Notes: generated from the sequence alone by a model not told the origin. A DNA stretch of 64,000 nt from VRUE01 sp963702175 (GCA_963702175.1 OY969721.1:1054001-1118000), one strand, 5' to 3'; positions 8,986 to 17,258 are shown, counted from the stretch's first letter. Translations and numbers: made by a program.

Positions 8986-10136
8986 TGCCGGCGGTCGACG
9001 AGATCCTCGCGGGCAAGCGGATCTGCATCTGCGCCGGCTCCGGCGGGGTCGGCAAGACCACCACCTCGGCGGCGATCGCGATGGGGATGGCGGCGCGCGG
9101 CCTCAAGGTCTGCGTGCTGACGATCGATCCGGCCAAGCGCCTCGCCGATTCGCTCGGCCTGAAGCAGCTGGGCAACGAGGCGAAACAGGTCGACCGGGAG
9201 CTGTTCGAGCGCCACGGCGTCGAGATGGAGGGGGAGCTGTGGGCGATGATGCTCGACGCCAAGGCGACCTTCGATGAGCTCGTCGCCCGCCAGGCGCCTG
9301 ACGAGGAGTCGCGGGACCGGGTGCTCGGCAACCGCATCTACCAGCAGATCTCCAACGCGCTCGCCGGCTCACAGGAGTACATGGCGATGGAGAAGCTGTT
9401 CGAGCTGCACACCGAGGGCGGCTTCGACCTGCTCGTACTCGACACGCCGCCGACTCGCAACGCGCTCGACTTTCTCGACGCGCCCAAACGCCTCACCCAG
9501 TTCATCGAAGGCCGCTCGCTGGGCGTATTCATGAAGCCAACCGGCCTGGCGGCGCGGGTGGCGGGGCGGGGCGCCTCAGTCGCCCTATCGGTGCTGAAGC
9601 GGATCGTCGGCTTCGACCTGTTGGCCGACCTGGCCGAGTTCTTCAATGCCTTCAGCGGCATGGTCGACGGCTTCCAGGAACGGGCCAAGCGGGTCAACAA
9701 GCTGCTCTCCGATCCCAGCACCTCTTTCCTCGTCGTCTGCGGCCCGCAGGGCGAGCCGATCGACGAGGCCGTCTACTTCCACCGCAAGCTGGTTGAGGCG
9801 AAGCTGCCCTTCGGCGGCGTGATCGTCAACAAGGTCCACTACCCGGCGGAGCGCCTGCGCGGCGACGGCGCCGACCTGCCGGCGGCGCTGGCCGAGCGGC
9901 TCGGTGACGAGGACCTGGCACAGCGGGTGGCGGAGAACTTCGCCGACTACCAGGCGCTGGCCGAGCGCGACGCGCGCAACATCGACCGCCTCGCGGCCGA
10001 GCTGCGCACGAAGGGCGTGATCCGCGTCCCCTACCTGGACGAGGACGTGCACGATCTCGCCGGGCTCGGCGAGATCAACCGCTACCTGTTCGCCAGCAGC
10101 GCCGAGCGCGAGGCGATCGCAGCCGGCCGCGCCTGA
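8985..10136 (+). CDS. ArsA/GET3-family ATPase, second of a pair (BagB-like)
   Basis: The second ArsA-like subunit (383 aa). Walker A is GSGGVGKTTTSAA, and LTIDPAKRLADSLG is the conserved A' region of this branch. VLDTPPTRNALDFLDAP is Walker B followed by the family motif with Thr-Arg. The helical insertion at about 170-230 (including GFDLLADLAEFFNAFSGM) is hydrophobic and corresponds to the client- or membrane-binding region in Get3 homologues. Translation is coupled to the preceding subunit by a 1-nt overlap. A role in handling hydrophobic protein segments or in membrane stress tolerance follows from the Rv3679-Rv3680 comparison and remains inference here. Confidence 0.83.
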   Translation: MPAVDEILAGKRICICAGSGGVGKTTTSAAIAMGMAARGLKVCVLTIDPAKRLADSLGLKQLGNEAKQVDRELFERHGVEMEGELWAMMLDAKATFDELVARQAPDEESRDRVLGNRIYQQISNALAGSQEYMAMEKLFELHTEGGFDLLVLDTPPTRNALDFLDAPKRLTQFIEGRSLGVFMKPTGLAARVAGRGASVALSVLKRIVGFDLLADLAEFFNAFSGMVDGFQERAKRVNKLLSDPSTSFLVVCGPQGEPIDEAVYFHRKLVEAKLPFGGVIVNKVHYPAERLRGDGADLPAALAERLGDEDLAQRVAENFADYQALAERDARNIDRLAAELRTKGVIRVPYLDEDVHDLAGLGEINRYLFASSAEREAIAAGRA

Positions 10137-10160
10137 GCGGGCGAAGCGATCTCGCCGCGG

Positions 10161-10568
10161 TCAGTGCTGGACGAAGGAGCCGGTGACCTTCGCGTCTGCC
10201 GAGGGGATGCAGACCGCGTAGACAACGAAGGAGTTCGGCGTCGGCGTGCCGTTGTTGAACCACGCCGCCCACTGATTGGGCACGTCGCTGTTCGGTCCCT
10301 TGCGCGGTTGCGAAGCATCCATGCTCTGTCGGGTATCGGCGCTGCTCCCCCAGCCACCGCCGCCGACTGCGACCTGCCCCTTCGGGCAGGTGACGAAGCC
10401 ACCGACCTGTTCGAAGGGCGGAATATTGAACGGCTGCGAGGTGACGTAGGTGACATCGAGCGCTTGCTCGTCCTTGGCCTCCGAGTCGCCGCATCCCGAG
10501 ACGGACAGGACTGCGACAAGCGTCAACAGGAGGACGCCCAGCGACGCTATGCGCCTGCCGCGCTTCAC
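10161..10568 (-). CDS. secreted lipoprotein of unknown function
   Basis: The 135-residue product has a type II signal peptide: a KRGRR basic start, a leucine-rich core and the lipobox VSGC with the modified cysteine near residue 26. The mature part is short, rich in Gly and Asn, with CPKGQVAVGGGGWGS and a paired downstream Cys, which suggests a small beta-rich extracellular domain. It begins with GTG two bases after the stop of the 539-residue gene, so the two form an operon. No family was recognised. Confidence 0.7.
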   Translation of the reverse strand: MKRGRRIASLGVLLLTLVAVLSVSGCGDSEAKDEQALDVTYVTSQPFNIPPFEQVGGFVTCPKGQVAVGGGGWGSSADTRQSMDASQPRKGPNSDVPNQWAAWFNNGTPTPNSFVVYAVCIPSADAKVTGSFVQH

Positions 10569-10570
10569 CC

Positions 10571-12190
10571 TCAGCCGGCGTGGCGCCGGTCGTGGCGGTC
10601 GTAGTTCAGCTCGCGGACCTGCCAGTCGGCGTCCTCGGGAACCGGGAAGAGGTGGCGGACGCGGGGCGTGTCAATCCGCTCGCGGTGCTCGACATCGCCC
10701 TCGACCGCGGGGAAGTCGAGTGTGCTCTCCTCGATCTCCACCTCCTCCAGCCAGTTGGTGGCGGTGATCTTAATCTCGTCCTCGCCGGGGACCGGCTCGA
10801 GGATGCGCGTGTCTTCCATGTTTTCCTCCTCTGCCAGAAGCTGCTCGGCGGGATCGGGACTCGGCTCGGCGAAGGTGGGTTCGATCGGCTCGGGCTCGAC
10901 TAGCTCGGGCTCGGGCGGCGCAGCCGGCTGGGCGGTGACCGCGATCTCGGCGTCGCCTTCGGCGAGGCCGGTGGCGATCAGGGTCTCGTCGGCGGCCGTG
11001 CCGAGGTCTGCGTTGAGCTCGCCGAGGGCGGCGTCGCGCAACATCCCGCGCACGCCCTCCTCGACCCAGACAGCCAGCTCAGCTGTACCCGCCAGGGGGC
11101 CGCCGCGCATCAGCGAGCGCTCCAGCTCGAGGGCCGCTTCGACCCGCTCGCGGACGACGAGCCGGTCGGCGGCGTCATCGTCGATCAGTGCCGCGGCGCG
11201 CATCGGCAGCGAGGCGCCAACCGGGCCCTTGCCCTCGAGCACGGCGCGCAGGGCCAGCAGGTGGTCGCTGATTCCCTCCATCGCGCTCTCGCGTCCGCAG
11301 CCCAGCTCAAAGCGCCCGACCGCCCAGGAGAGAGCGCCATCGGGGTCAGGGCGCGCCTCCAACGCGGTGGCGAACTCAACCAACTCTTCCGCCTCGACCT
11401 CGCTCAGCTCGTAGCCGCCCGGCCGCGTGGCCGGTTCTCCCGTGGCGACGCGGCGCCAGCGGTCCTCCCCGGTTGGGGCGAAGGCGTGGGGGCCGAGGCC
11501 GACCCCACCCTGCTTGAAGAGTCGCATCACGCTGATCAACTCGCGCAGCTGGCGCAGCGCCGCCGCGGCGCTGTCGGAGCCCTCGCCCTGCTCGGCAATG
11601 GCGAAGAACTGTGGTTGCCAGGAGGCGCGCTCCATTCCCTCGCTGCGCATCGCCTCGGCCGGCGCCTCGATCGCGTCGGCGCGGATGATCTGGACACCGT
11701 GAGGAAGCGTCAGGCGGGGCAACGGCATCCGCAGGCCGGCGAGCGGGGCGAGCAGGACGTCGGCGTCCTCCGCATCGCGCGTCTCGGCCTCGAGCGCCGC
11801 AAGCGCGGTTTCGAGCCGCTGGCCGTCGAGGGCAAGAACAGTGCGGCCATCCCAGAGCGAAGCGAGAAAGATGGTGAGCATGCGAGCGGCGCGCTCGTCG
11901 GGCTCGATCGGCACCTGCTCTCCTCGAGCCTCGAGATAGGCGGCGGCGATCCCGTTCGCCTCGACCGCTTCGCGGGCTGGGCCGAAAGCCGGCAGGGCAC
12001 GCAGCTCCTGCTCACGCTCGCGAACGTAGAGCTCGGTGCGTGGCCGGTAGCTGTAGAAGGGCGAGTCGCCGCCATCCGCGGCGTCGACGTCGAATGGGAT
12101 CTGGTCGCCGGCAGCGACTAGCGCGCTGAGGCGAACCGCCGCCTCGGAGGCGAGCCGTGTCAGCGAGTCGTTGAGCAGGCGATCACGCAC
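10571..12190 (-). CDS. uncharacterised 539-residue soluble protein
   Basis: No family recognised. There is no signal peptide or membrane segment. Residues 1-390 are helical and Leu/Ala/Glu-rich. They include FELGCGRESAMEGISDHLLALRAV and an arginine-rich helix near RAAALIDDDAADRLVVRERVEAALELE, a pattern that resembles HEPN-like 'Apea' proteins but lacks a clear catalytic motif. Residues about 390-460 form a Pro/Glu repeat linker (PEPELVEPEPIEPTF). The last 80 residues are acidic and end in a His/Arg-rich tail (NYDRHDRRHAG). It starts with GTG and is upstream of the lipoprotein gene with a 2-nt gap. It may be lineage-specific. Confidence 0.65.
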   Translation of the reverse strand: MRDRLLNDSLTRLASEAAVRLSALVAAGDQIPFDVDAADGGDSPFYSYRPRTELYVREREQELRALPAFGPAREAVEANGIAAAYLEARGEQVPIEPDERAARMLTIFLASLWDGRTVLALDGQRLETALAALEAETRDAEDADVLLAPLAGLRMPLPRLTLPHGVQIIRADAIEAPAEAMRSEGMERASWQPQFFAIAEQGEGSDSAAAALRQLRELISVMRLFKQGGVGLGPHAFAPTGEDRWRRVATGEPATRPGGYELSEVEAEELVEFATALEARPDPDGALSWAVGRFELGCGRESAMEGISDHLLALRAVLEGKGPVGASLPMRAAALIDDDAADRLVVRERVEAALELERSLMRGGPLAGTAELAVWVEEGVRGMLRDAALGELNADLGTAADETLIATGLAEGDAEIAVTAQPAAPPEPELVEPEPIEPTFAEPSPDPAEQLLAEEENMEDTRILEPVPGEDEIKITATNWLEEVEIEESTLDFPAVEGDVEHRERIDTPRVRHLFPVPEDADWQVRELNYDRHDRRHAG

Positions 12191-12255
12191 GATCCCCGCT
12201 TCTGGCGACCGCGCGGCGCTCCTGCGCCTGCACGATCGATTGCAGATGGGCGTCG

Positions 12256-12597
12256 CTAGGCGATGGCGGCGGGCTGGCGCTCGTCAGCGAGCCAGCGCTT
12301 GCCGTAGGCGCGCATGTCATCGATCAGCGGGGCGAGCGCCTCGCCCTTCTCGGTCAGCGCGTACTCGACCCGGGGCGGGACCTCGGGGAAGGTGTTGCGG
12401 GTGACGATCTCCTCCTCTTCCAGCGCCCGCAGGCGCAGCGAGAGGGTGCGAGGGCTGATCCCCTCCAGCGAGCGCTCCAGCTCGCAGAAGCGGCTCGGGC
12501 CCTCGGCGAGGTCGCGGATCACCAGCAGCGTCCACTTGCCGCAGACGATCTCCGCCGTGCGGCAGACAGGACAGCGTGAGTTGGTGAGAGCGCTCAT
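12256..12597 (-). CDS. HxlR-family winged-helix transcriptional regulator
   Basis: At 113 residues it matches the HxlR family throughout: CPVCRTAEIVCGKWTLLVIRDL at the start, RFCELERSLEGISPRTLSLRLRALEEE as the DNA-recognition helix and wing, and PPRVEYALTEKGEALAPLI at the end. HxlR proteins act as dimers, usually sensing electrophiles or redox state through a conserved N-terminal Cys; here Cys9 and Cys12 are candidates. Palindromes containing TGAAGC half-sites lie in its promoter (12628-12670), as expected for autoregulation. The target gene is not obvious. Confidence 0.88.
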   Translation of the reverse strand: MSALTNSRCPVCRTAEIVCGKWTLLVIRDLAEGPSRFCELERSLEGISPRTLSLRLRALEEEEIVTRNTFPEVPPRVEYALTEKGEALAPLIDDMRAYGKRWLADERQPAAIA

Positions 12598-12627
12598 CAG
12601 CGGAATCGAGGCTGTAGTGCCGATTGC

Positions 12628-12670
12628 CTCGCTTCAGCGAGTGTAGCGCTATCGCTTCACTTACTGAAGC
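12628..12670. promoter_or_regulatory. probable HxlR operator region (two palindromes) and promoter
   Basis: Two palindromes lie 31-73 nt upstream of the HxlR start. CTCGCT-TC-AGCGAG is at 12628-12641, and GCTTCA-CTTAC-TGAAGC at 12654-12670 is a perfect 6-bp inverted repeat with a 5-nt spacer. On the minus strand a TACACT -10-like hexamer (12640-12645) overlaps the first palindrome, and the second covers the -35 position. A further GCTTCAGCGC half-site is at 12734-12743. This arrangement suits an autorepressor. Confidence 0.6.
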
Positions 12671-12813
12671 TTTGGACCAGACCGGCAGTGGGTCAGTTTC
12701 AGAATCCGCCCCAAACGCCCTGATCCCGCGCTAGCTTCAGCGCATCAGACAACTGAATGGCCGGGGCACCGCGTGAACGGCCCCCGGCCTGGCACCGAAA
12801 GGACGACCTTCCG

Positions 12814-13071
12814 ATGCAACCGAATCCTAGGCGGGGAGACTCGCGGGCGGATGTGGCGGTCCAACGCGCAATCCTCGCTTTGCTGCTGGCTGGCGATCCT
12901 GTTCCGCGCACGGTCCCAGAACTGGCCCGCGAGATCGGGAGCCGCGACGACGTAGAGCGCGCCGTGGCTGCGCTTGAGAACTACGGGCTGCTGGAGATCC
13001 AAGGCGGCGAGTCGCAGTCGCTGCTACCGACCCGCACGGCGCGCCACGCCTACCGCCTCGAAGCATGGTGA
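12814..13071 (+). CDS. small winged-helix-like DNA-binding protein
   Basis: The predicted product has 85 residues. The ATG at 12814 is preferred over the upstream ATG at 12757 because AAAGGA lies about 10 nt before it. ADVAVQRAILALLLAG, TVPELAREIGSRDDVERAVAALENYGLLEIQG is a compact winged-helix pattern in which the segment DDVERAVAALENYGLL would be the recognition helix, ending at RLEAW. The stop overlaps the following XRE-type gene by 7 nt, so the two are translated together. Such pairs are common in integrated elements. The regulatory target is unknown. Confidence 0.6.
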   Translation: MQPNPRRGDSRADVAVQRAILALLLAGDPVPRTVPELAREIGSRDDVERAVAALENYGLLEIQGGESQSLLPTRTARHAYRLEAW

Positions 13072-13340
13072 GCGTCGCTCAGCTATTCGGCCAGAACCTC
13101 GCCCGCTGCCGGAGGCGAGTTGGCATCTCGCAGGAAGAGACTGCCGTTCGGGCATCGCTTCACCGCACTGCCGTTGGGCAGCTTGAGAGAGGGGAAAGGA
13201 CCGCCCGCGTGGATACCCTCGTCAAGTTGGCTGGAGCACTGGAGGTCGAGCCGGGCGAGCTGCTGGACGGCCTCGAATGGGAACCTGGCGGGACGCGCCT
13301 CGGCCGGTTTGAGCTACCCGACACGGCCGCTACGCTCTGA
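13065..13340 (+). CDS. XRE-family helix-turn-helix protein
   Basis: The 91-residue protein carries a Cro/C1-type HTH. FGQNLARCRRRVGISQEETAVRASLHRTAVGQLERGERTARVDTLVKLAGALEV aligns with the usual five-helix fold, with the recognition helix around HRTAVGQLERG. The C-terminal tail (GELLDGLEWEPGGTRLGRF) resembles the short tails of actinobacterial XRE proteins that act alone or with ImmA-type proteases. An ImmA/IrrE gene lies 0.7 kb away on the opposite strand, which makes a repressor-antirepressor pair possible. Confidence 0.82.
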   Translation: MVSVAQLFGQNLARCRRRVGISQEETAVRASLHRTAVGQLERGERTARVDTLVKLAGALEVEPGELLDGLEWEPGGTRLGRFELPDTAATL

Positions 13341-13342
13341 GC

Positions 13343-13564
13343 ATGGCCAAGCGGTCCCGCAAGCCTGCCGATTTGAACCGGCTCGCCGCCACCATCGTGG
13401 ATGAGGCGACCGACGAGACGCCGCAGGAGCCGGAGAGCCAGCAGGCACGTGCTGGACGCGCTGGCGGGACCAAGGGAGGCAAGACTCGCGCTGAACGGCT
13501 TTCCAAGGAGCGGCGCAGCGAGATTGCGCGCGCCGCCGCTGAGGTGCGCTGGAAACGCATCTAG
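13343..13564 (+). CDS. small basic protein with a GGKTRAERLSKERRSEIA motif
   Basis: A 73-residue, Lys/Arg-rich protein that starts 2 nt after the XRE gene. Its C-terminal half (GGTKGGKTRAERLSKERR, then SEIARAAAEVRWKRI) matches a short conserved motif often seen in small proteins of phages, plasmids and chromosomal HTH operons. The function is not established; nucleic-acid binding is likely from charge. It forms a three-gene cluster with the winged-helix and XRE genes. Confidence 0.6.
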   Translation: MAKRSRKPADLNRLAATIVDEATDETPQEPESQQARAGRAGGTKGGKTRAERLSKERRSEIARAAAEVRWKRI

Positions 13565-13576
13565 TCCCTACGGCAG

Positions 13577-13984
13577 CTAATCCGATTCGGTGATGCCGTC
13601 GCGCCGAGGGAACAGGTACCGGGTGACCACCGTGGCTATTCCTACCAACTCAACTAGCGTGGTTATTAGCCAGACGTAGATCACCCCTTCGGGAAGATCC
13701 CAATGCACGCCGACTATGAAGTAGAGGATGAAAACGGCGTCTGCGATGGCAAGCTGGATTGTGACCAGCCAGAGCAGGCGGCTGCCGTACAGCTTCTTGA
13801 GTTCGAGATCCTGTTGAAGGTGCGCTCGCTCTAGCTCTTCCTTGGTCGGCGGAAGTTTGCGGATGCGATGCGCTTGACCTCCGACGAGCGCCTCTTTGAT
13901 TTCCTCACGAGCGCGCTCTTTGCGAGCGAGGTCCTCCGAGGAATCGCTCGCTCCCTCGGCGGGTTCCCCGCCCTCTTCCGTCAT
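13577..13984 (-). CDS. two-helix membrane protein of unknown function
   Basis: The 135-residue product has an acidic and basic cytoplasmic N-terminal half (about 65 residues, with a coiled-coil-like stretch TKEELERAHLQQDLELKKL). Two hydrophobic helices follow, near LLWLVTIQLAIADAVFILYFIVG and VIYVWLITTLVELVGIATVV, and a short basic tail. It starts 3 nt after the ImmA/IrrE gene stop and is in the same transcription unit. Base composition is lower in GC than the flanking housekeeping genes. Small two-helix proteins beside regulatory proteases occur in defence and mobile modules; no specific family is claimed. Confidence 0.65.
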   Translation of the reverse strand: MTEEGGEPAEGASDSSEDLARKERAREEIKEALVGGQAHRIRKLPPTKEELERAHLQQDLELKKLYGSRLLWLVTIQLAIADAVFILYFIVGVHWDLPEGVIYVWLITTLVELVGIATVVTRYLFPRRDGITESD

Positions 13985-13987
13985 TGC

Positions 13988-14485
13988 CTAGAGAAGACCG
14001 AGGTTTTTGAGCCGATAGACCATTGCGTCTCGGGATACCCCGAGACGAGATGCCATTTCGATGTCCTTGAGCCCTTCCTTCTTCATCTGCTTGATCCGAT
14101 TCTTTGGCATCAGAAGGGCTGCGGCAAAGGCATTGGCATAGCGCTCATCCGCATCAGTTCCGGTGGATGAGAAGCTGTCGCGGAAGTCGAAATATTCGTA
14201 GCTGTTGTCGAAATCTGATCGTTTGACGAAGTGTCCGATCTCGTGGGCGCAGGTAAAGCGCTTTCGGTTCGGGTTGTCGCTGCCGTTGAGAAAGATCTGT
14301 GGGTCCTTGCCAGCTTCCTTGACGAGAGCGCCAGCCAATTCATGGCCTAGCTGTGCAGCAAGAACTTGCAGTCCCATTGCTTCAGCAACCTGGGCTGGGT
14401 CGACCGGAACAGAGTCCCCCCAAAACTCCTTGCGAACCCTCTCGGCTGCCTCCTCGGGATCTGTATAGGCGGCAAGCGGACTCAT
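13988..14485 (-). CDS. ImmA/IrrE-family zinc metalloprotease
   Basis: ImmA/IrrE proteases cleave XRE-type repressors to induce mobile elements or stress genes. The zinc motif is CAHEIGHFV (HExxH) with a downstream DERYANAFAAALLMPKNRI helix that supplies the third ligand (Glu) of the family. The C-terminal DIEMASRLGVSRDAMVYRLKNLGL is the usual HTH-like end. The ATG at 14485 (MSPLAAYTDPEEAA) gives 165 residues and is preferred over the upstream ATG at 14575, whose extra 30 residues look non-coding. The XRE protein at 13065-13340 is a candidate substrate. Confidence 0.85.
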   Translation of the reverse strand: MSPLAAYTDPEEAAERVRKEFWGDSVPVDPAQVAEAMGLQVLAAQLGHELAGALVKEAGKDPQIFLNGSDNPNRKRFTCAHEIGHFVKRSDFDNSYEYFDFRDSFSSTGTDADERYANAFAAALLMPKNRIKQMKKEGLKDIEMASRLGVSRDAMVYRLKNLGLL

Positions 14486-14589
14486 GGCAAGTTCCAGAAT
14501 AGACCTGCCGCCTGACGTTCTTTGTCGGAATCGGATTCTGCCCCATGAGACAAGAGTTTCCGTCCGAGCGCTCAAGCATAATAGTCAGT

Positions 14590-15420
14590 ATGAACCGCCT
14601 GTCCACTGAGAAGCGCGCCCAAATCATCGGGGCGCTGGTCGAGGGCAACAGCATCCGAGCTACCGTCCGGATGACCGGGGCAGCCAAGAACACGATCACA
14701 AAGCTGCTGGTCGATCTCGGGGAAGCCTGCGCCGAGTATCAGGACGGCGAGCTGGTCGATCTTCCGTGCCAGGTCATCGAGGCCGATGAGACTTGGAGCT
14801 TCTGTTACGCCAAGCAGAAGAACGTGCCGGAGCAGTTCAAAGGCACGCCGGGCTACGGCGACGTCTGGACTTTCACGGCCCTATGCGCCGATACGAAGCT
14901 GGTCCCGTCCTGGCTGGTCGGCGAGCGGACAATGGACGACGCAGAAATCTTTCTCACCGACCTCGCCAGTCGGCTGAAAGGACGCATCCAGCTCAGCACC
15001 GATGGCCACCGGATCTATGAAGGGACGGTCGGCCCGGCCTTCGCCCAGAACGTCGATTGGGCGCAGATCCAGAAGCAATACGCCTCGGGCGAGCAGGGCA
15101 AATACAGCCCGGCGGTCTGCATCGGGACGAAGCGCCGCGTCCTCAAGGGCGACCCCGATCCCGACCGGATTTCAACGAGCTACGTCGAGCGTCAGAACTT
15201 GACGATGCGGATGGGGATGCGGCGCTTTACCCGACTCACGAACGGATTCAGTCGCAAGATCGAGAACCTGGCTCACGCGGTCTCTCTGCACTTCATGCAC
15301 TACAACTTCGCCCGGCCCCACGCCTCTCTAAAGGAGCGCTATCCCCGGGCGCCGGCAATGGCCGCCGGGGTGACGGATCACATCTGGTCGCTCGAGGAGA
15401 TCGCAGGGCTCTTGGGTTAA
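14590..15420 (+). CDS. IS1-family-like DDE transposase
   Basis: The 276-residue protein begins with a helix-turn-helix (KRAQIIGALVEGNSIRATVRMTGAAKNTITKLL). A DDE nuclease core follows: IEADETWSF (first Asp), LSTDGHRIYEG (second Asp), and STSYVERQNLTMRMGMRRFTRLTN with the Glu. The tail HFMHYNFARPHASLK is usual for IS1-like proteins in many phyla. Start: a TAATAG -10-like element at 14579-14584 places transcription at or near the ATG, so the message may be leaderless. The stop codon overlaps the stop of the methyltransferase gene by 4 nt, leaving no space for a right-hand terminal repeat. No terminal repeats were found on either side. Confidence 0.82.
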   Translation: MNRLSTEKRAQIIGALVEGNSIRATVRMTGAAKNTITKLLVDLGEACAEYQDGELVDLPCQVIEADETWSFCYAKQKNVPEQFKGTPGYGDVWTFTALCADTKLVPSWLVGERTMDDAEIFLTDLASRLKGRIQLSTDGHRIYEGTVGPAFAQNVDWAQIQKQYASGEQGKYSPAVCIGTKRRVLKGDPDPDRISTSYVERQNLTMRMGMRRFTRLTNGFSRKIENLAHAVSLHFMHYNFARPHASLKERYPRAPAMAAGVTDHIWSLEEIAGLLG

Positions 15421-17258
15421 GCCTTGCGGGTCGGCGCAGGAAAGACTGCGTCAGATCCGGGAGTGTCAGGGAAGTTCTGAAAAAGAGGCTCAGTCGTCGG
15501 ACGGCGGCGCTCAACCTTAGGCGCGCGGCGAAACGCGAGGCTGCCCATCAAGCGCGGCATGTCGATCCGTTTTCCCGCAAGCAACTCCTCAACGGTAAGC
15601 AGTTGAATACGTGGATGTGGGAGCCACACACCGACAGCCTCCGAACCCGAGTGATAGTGGCCGGCGCTAGCCGCCTCTTCCCGCATAGGCCGAGTCGGCT
15701 CGCGCATGCTGATGAGCACCCCGAGCTCTGCCTGCTCCCGATCGATGACGCCCCGGAGGTCGCGGACAGCGCCAACCCCTGTCCTTCCACCCTTCACCGA
15801 AATGAGCACCTGACGCGCCTTGCCCCCAAGCTTCTCGAAGAATGGAAGCCGACCATCGATACCGCCATCTGCCCCCTTTTTCTTCGTTGTGGTTCGGGCA
15901 CCCACGAGGCCCAATGCCCACGCCTCGAATTGCTCGTGGTCATTCTTAGCGAGCTGGGCGGCATCCTCGACAGTCGTCGGCTCGCCAATGACTTTGAAGT
16001 CAACGTCTTCGCCAAAGGCGTGCACTAGGCGACTCTTAATCAGATTCGTTGCAAGAAACGTGATGTCAATTCCAACCCAGCGACGTTCCAAGCGCTCCGC
16101 AACAGCAACTGCCGTACCGCAGCCACAGAACGGATCGAGAACCGAACCGTCGGGGGGACATGAAGATTCAATGACGCGCTGGAGCAAGCCTTCAGGCTTT
16201 TGAGTTGGGTATCCCAAACGCTCAGGATCGGTTCGCCCCAGCCACTGGACGTCGGCATCAATGTCCTGGTCCGATTCATAAACAGTGCCGCGGACGCCCT
16301 TCCCCCATGCCCCCGTATAGGGCTGGCTTGCCCACAGATCTGAAAGCGGTTGACCGTCCCCCGGTCGCAAGTAGCGCACGGGGTGGGGCCAATCAGCACC
16401 CTCTTTTATCTCAATTAGACCTGCGTCATATAGCGCGTCGAGCTTTTTCTGAACTCCGAGTTCTTGGAATTTGGGCGGCATCTGTTCCGCGAGATCGCCC
16501 GGAACTGCCCAATGCCGGCCCTTGCTGGAAGGGTTGAAACCTCTCCACGGCTGTCCCGACTCACCATTCGTCGTCCCGGCTCCAGTCAGAATGTTTCCCC
16601 CAGTCGTCGACCGAAGGCGACCGTCAGGTTCACGTCGATATCGCTTGGCGACATGGCCGACCATGTAGAGGCGGCGTAGCACTTTGAAGTAGTAGTCGTT
16701 GGACTTCGAATAGAAGAGCAGCGTGTCGTGTATGGGGCCAAATGAACGGCGTGGTCCATGCGCGCCGGTCCTCCGCCAGATGATCTCGTTGCGGAAGTTC
16801 TCTGGGCTGAAGATCGAATCGAGCAGCAACTTTAGATAGTGGCTGGCCGTTGGGTCGCAATGCAGGAAAAGTGAGCCGGTTGACTTCAGGACTCGCCGAA
16901 GTTCAATCAACCGGGGCGCCATCATGGAGAGATAGGCCAACATGTTTGAACCGCCAAGCAAAGTCTGAAACGCCCGAAGCGCATCGGCAACTGTTCCGCC
17001 GTACTCAACGGCCTTTTGAAAATCGGCTGCCGCCGCTTCATCCCACCGCCAGGTATCCCCAAATGCCTTGATTTGAGCGGCGGCACGAGATCCGTCTACA
17101 TGCCCGAAGAGGATGTTGTAGTCGGCATTCGAGTTGAACGGCGGATCGAGGTAGACCAGATCGATGCTCTCGTCGTCAACATGGCGACTTAGAACGTCAA
17201 GGTTGTCTCCGTAGAAGAGTTCGCCGCTCTGCGCCATGGGCGCGGAAGAATCACGCAT
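15417..17258 (-). CDS. DNA methyltransferase fused to a restriction endonuclease-like domain
   Basis: A predicted single-chain restriction-modification protein of 613 residues. Near the N-terminus GELFYGDNLDVL and DLVYLDPPFNSNADY contain the DPPF catalytic motif IV. Near residue 370 VLDPFCGCGTAVAVAERL gives SAM-binding motif I, the beta-class order of N6-adenine or N4-cytosine enzymes. After a linker, the last 170 residues (GADGGIDGRLPFFEKLGGKARQVLISVKGG) resemble an Mrr/PD-(D/E)xK nuclease, with Asp in GGID and Lys in SVKGG. The start at 17258 has AAGGAAGG upstream; an ATG at 17312 would add 18 residues without a ribosome site. GC content is visibly lower than average. A solitary methyltransferase with a degenerate nuclease is an alternative. 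Confidence 0.85.
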   Translation of the reverse strand: MRDSSAPMAQSGELFYGDNLDVLSRHVDDESIDLVYLDPPFNSNADYNILFGHVDGSRAAAQIKAFGDTWRWDEAAAADFQKAVEYGGTVADALRAFQTLLGGSNMLAYLSMMAPRLIELRRVLKSTGSLFLHCDPTASHYLKLLLDSIFSPENFRNEIIWRRTGAHGPRRSFGPIHDTLLFYSKSNDYYFKVLRRLYMVGHVAKRYRREPDGRLRSTTGGNILTGAGTTNGESGQPWRGFNPSSKGRHWAVPGDLAEQMPPKFQELGVQKKLDALYDAGLIEIKEGADWPHPVRYLRPGDGQPLSDLWASQPYTGAWGKGVRGTVYESDQDIDADVQWLGRTDPERLGYPTQKPEGLLQRVIESSCPPDGSVLDPFCGCGTAVAVAERLERRWVGIDITFLATNLIKSRLVHAFGEDVDFKVIGEPTTVEDAAQLAKNDHEQFEAWALGLVGARTTTKKKGADGGIDGRLPFFEKLGGKARQVLISVKGGRTGVGAVRDLRGVIDREQAELGVLISMREPTRPMREEAASAGHYHSGSEAVGVWLPHPRIQLLTVEELLAGKRIDMPRLMGSLAFRRAPKVERRRPTTEPLFQNFPDTPGSDAVFPAPTRKA

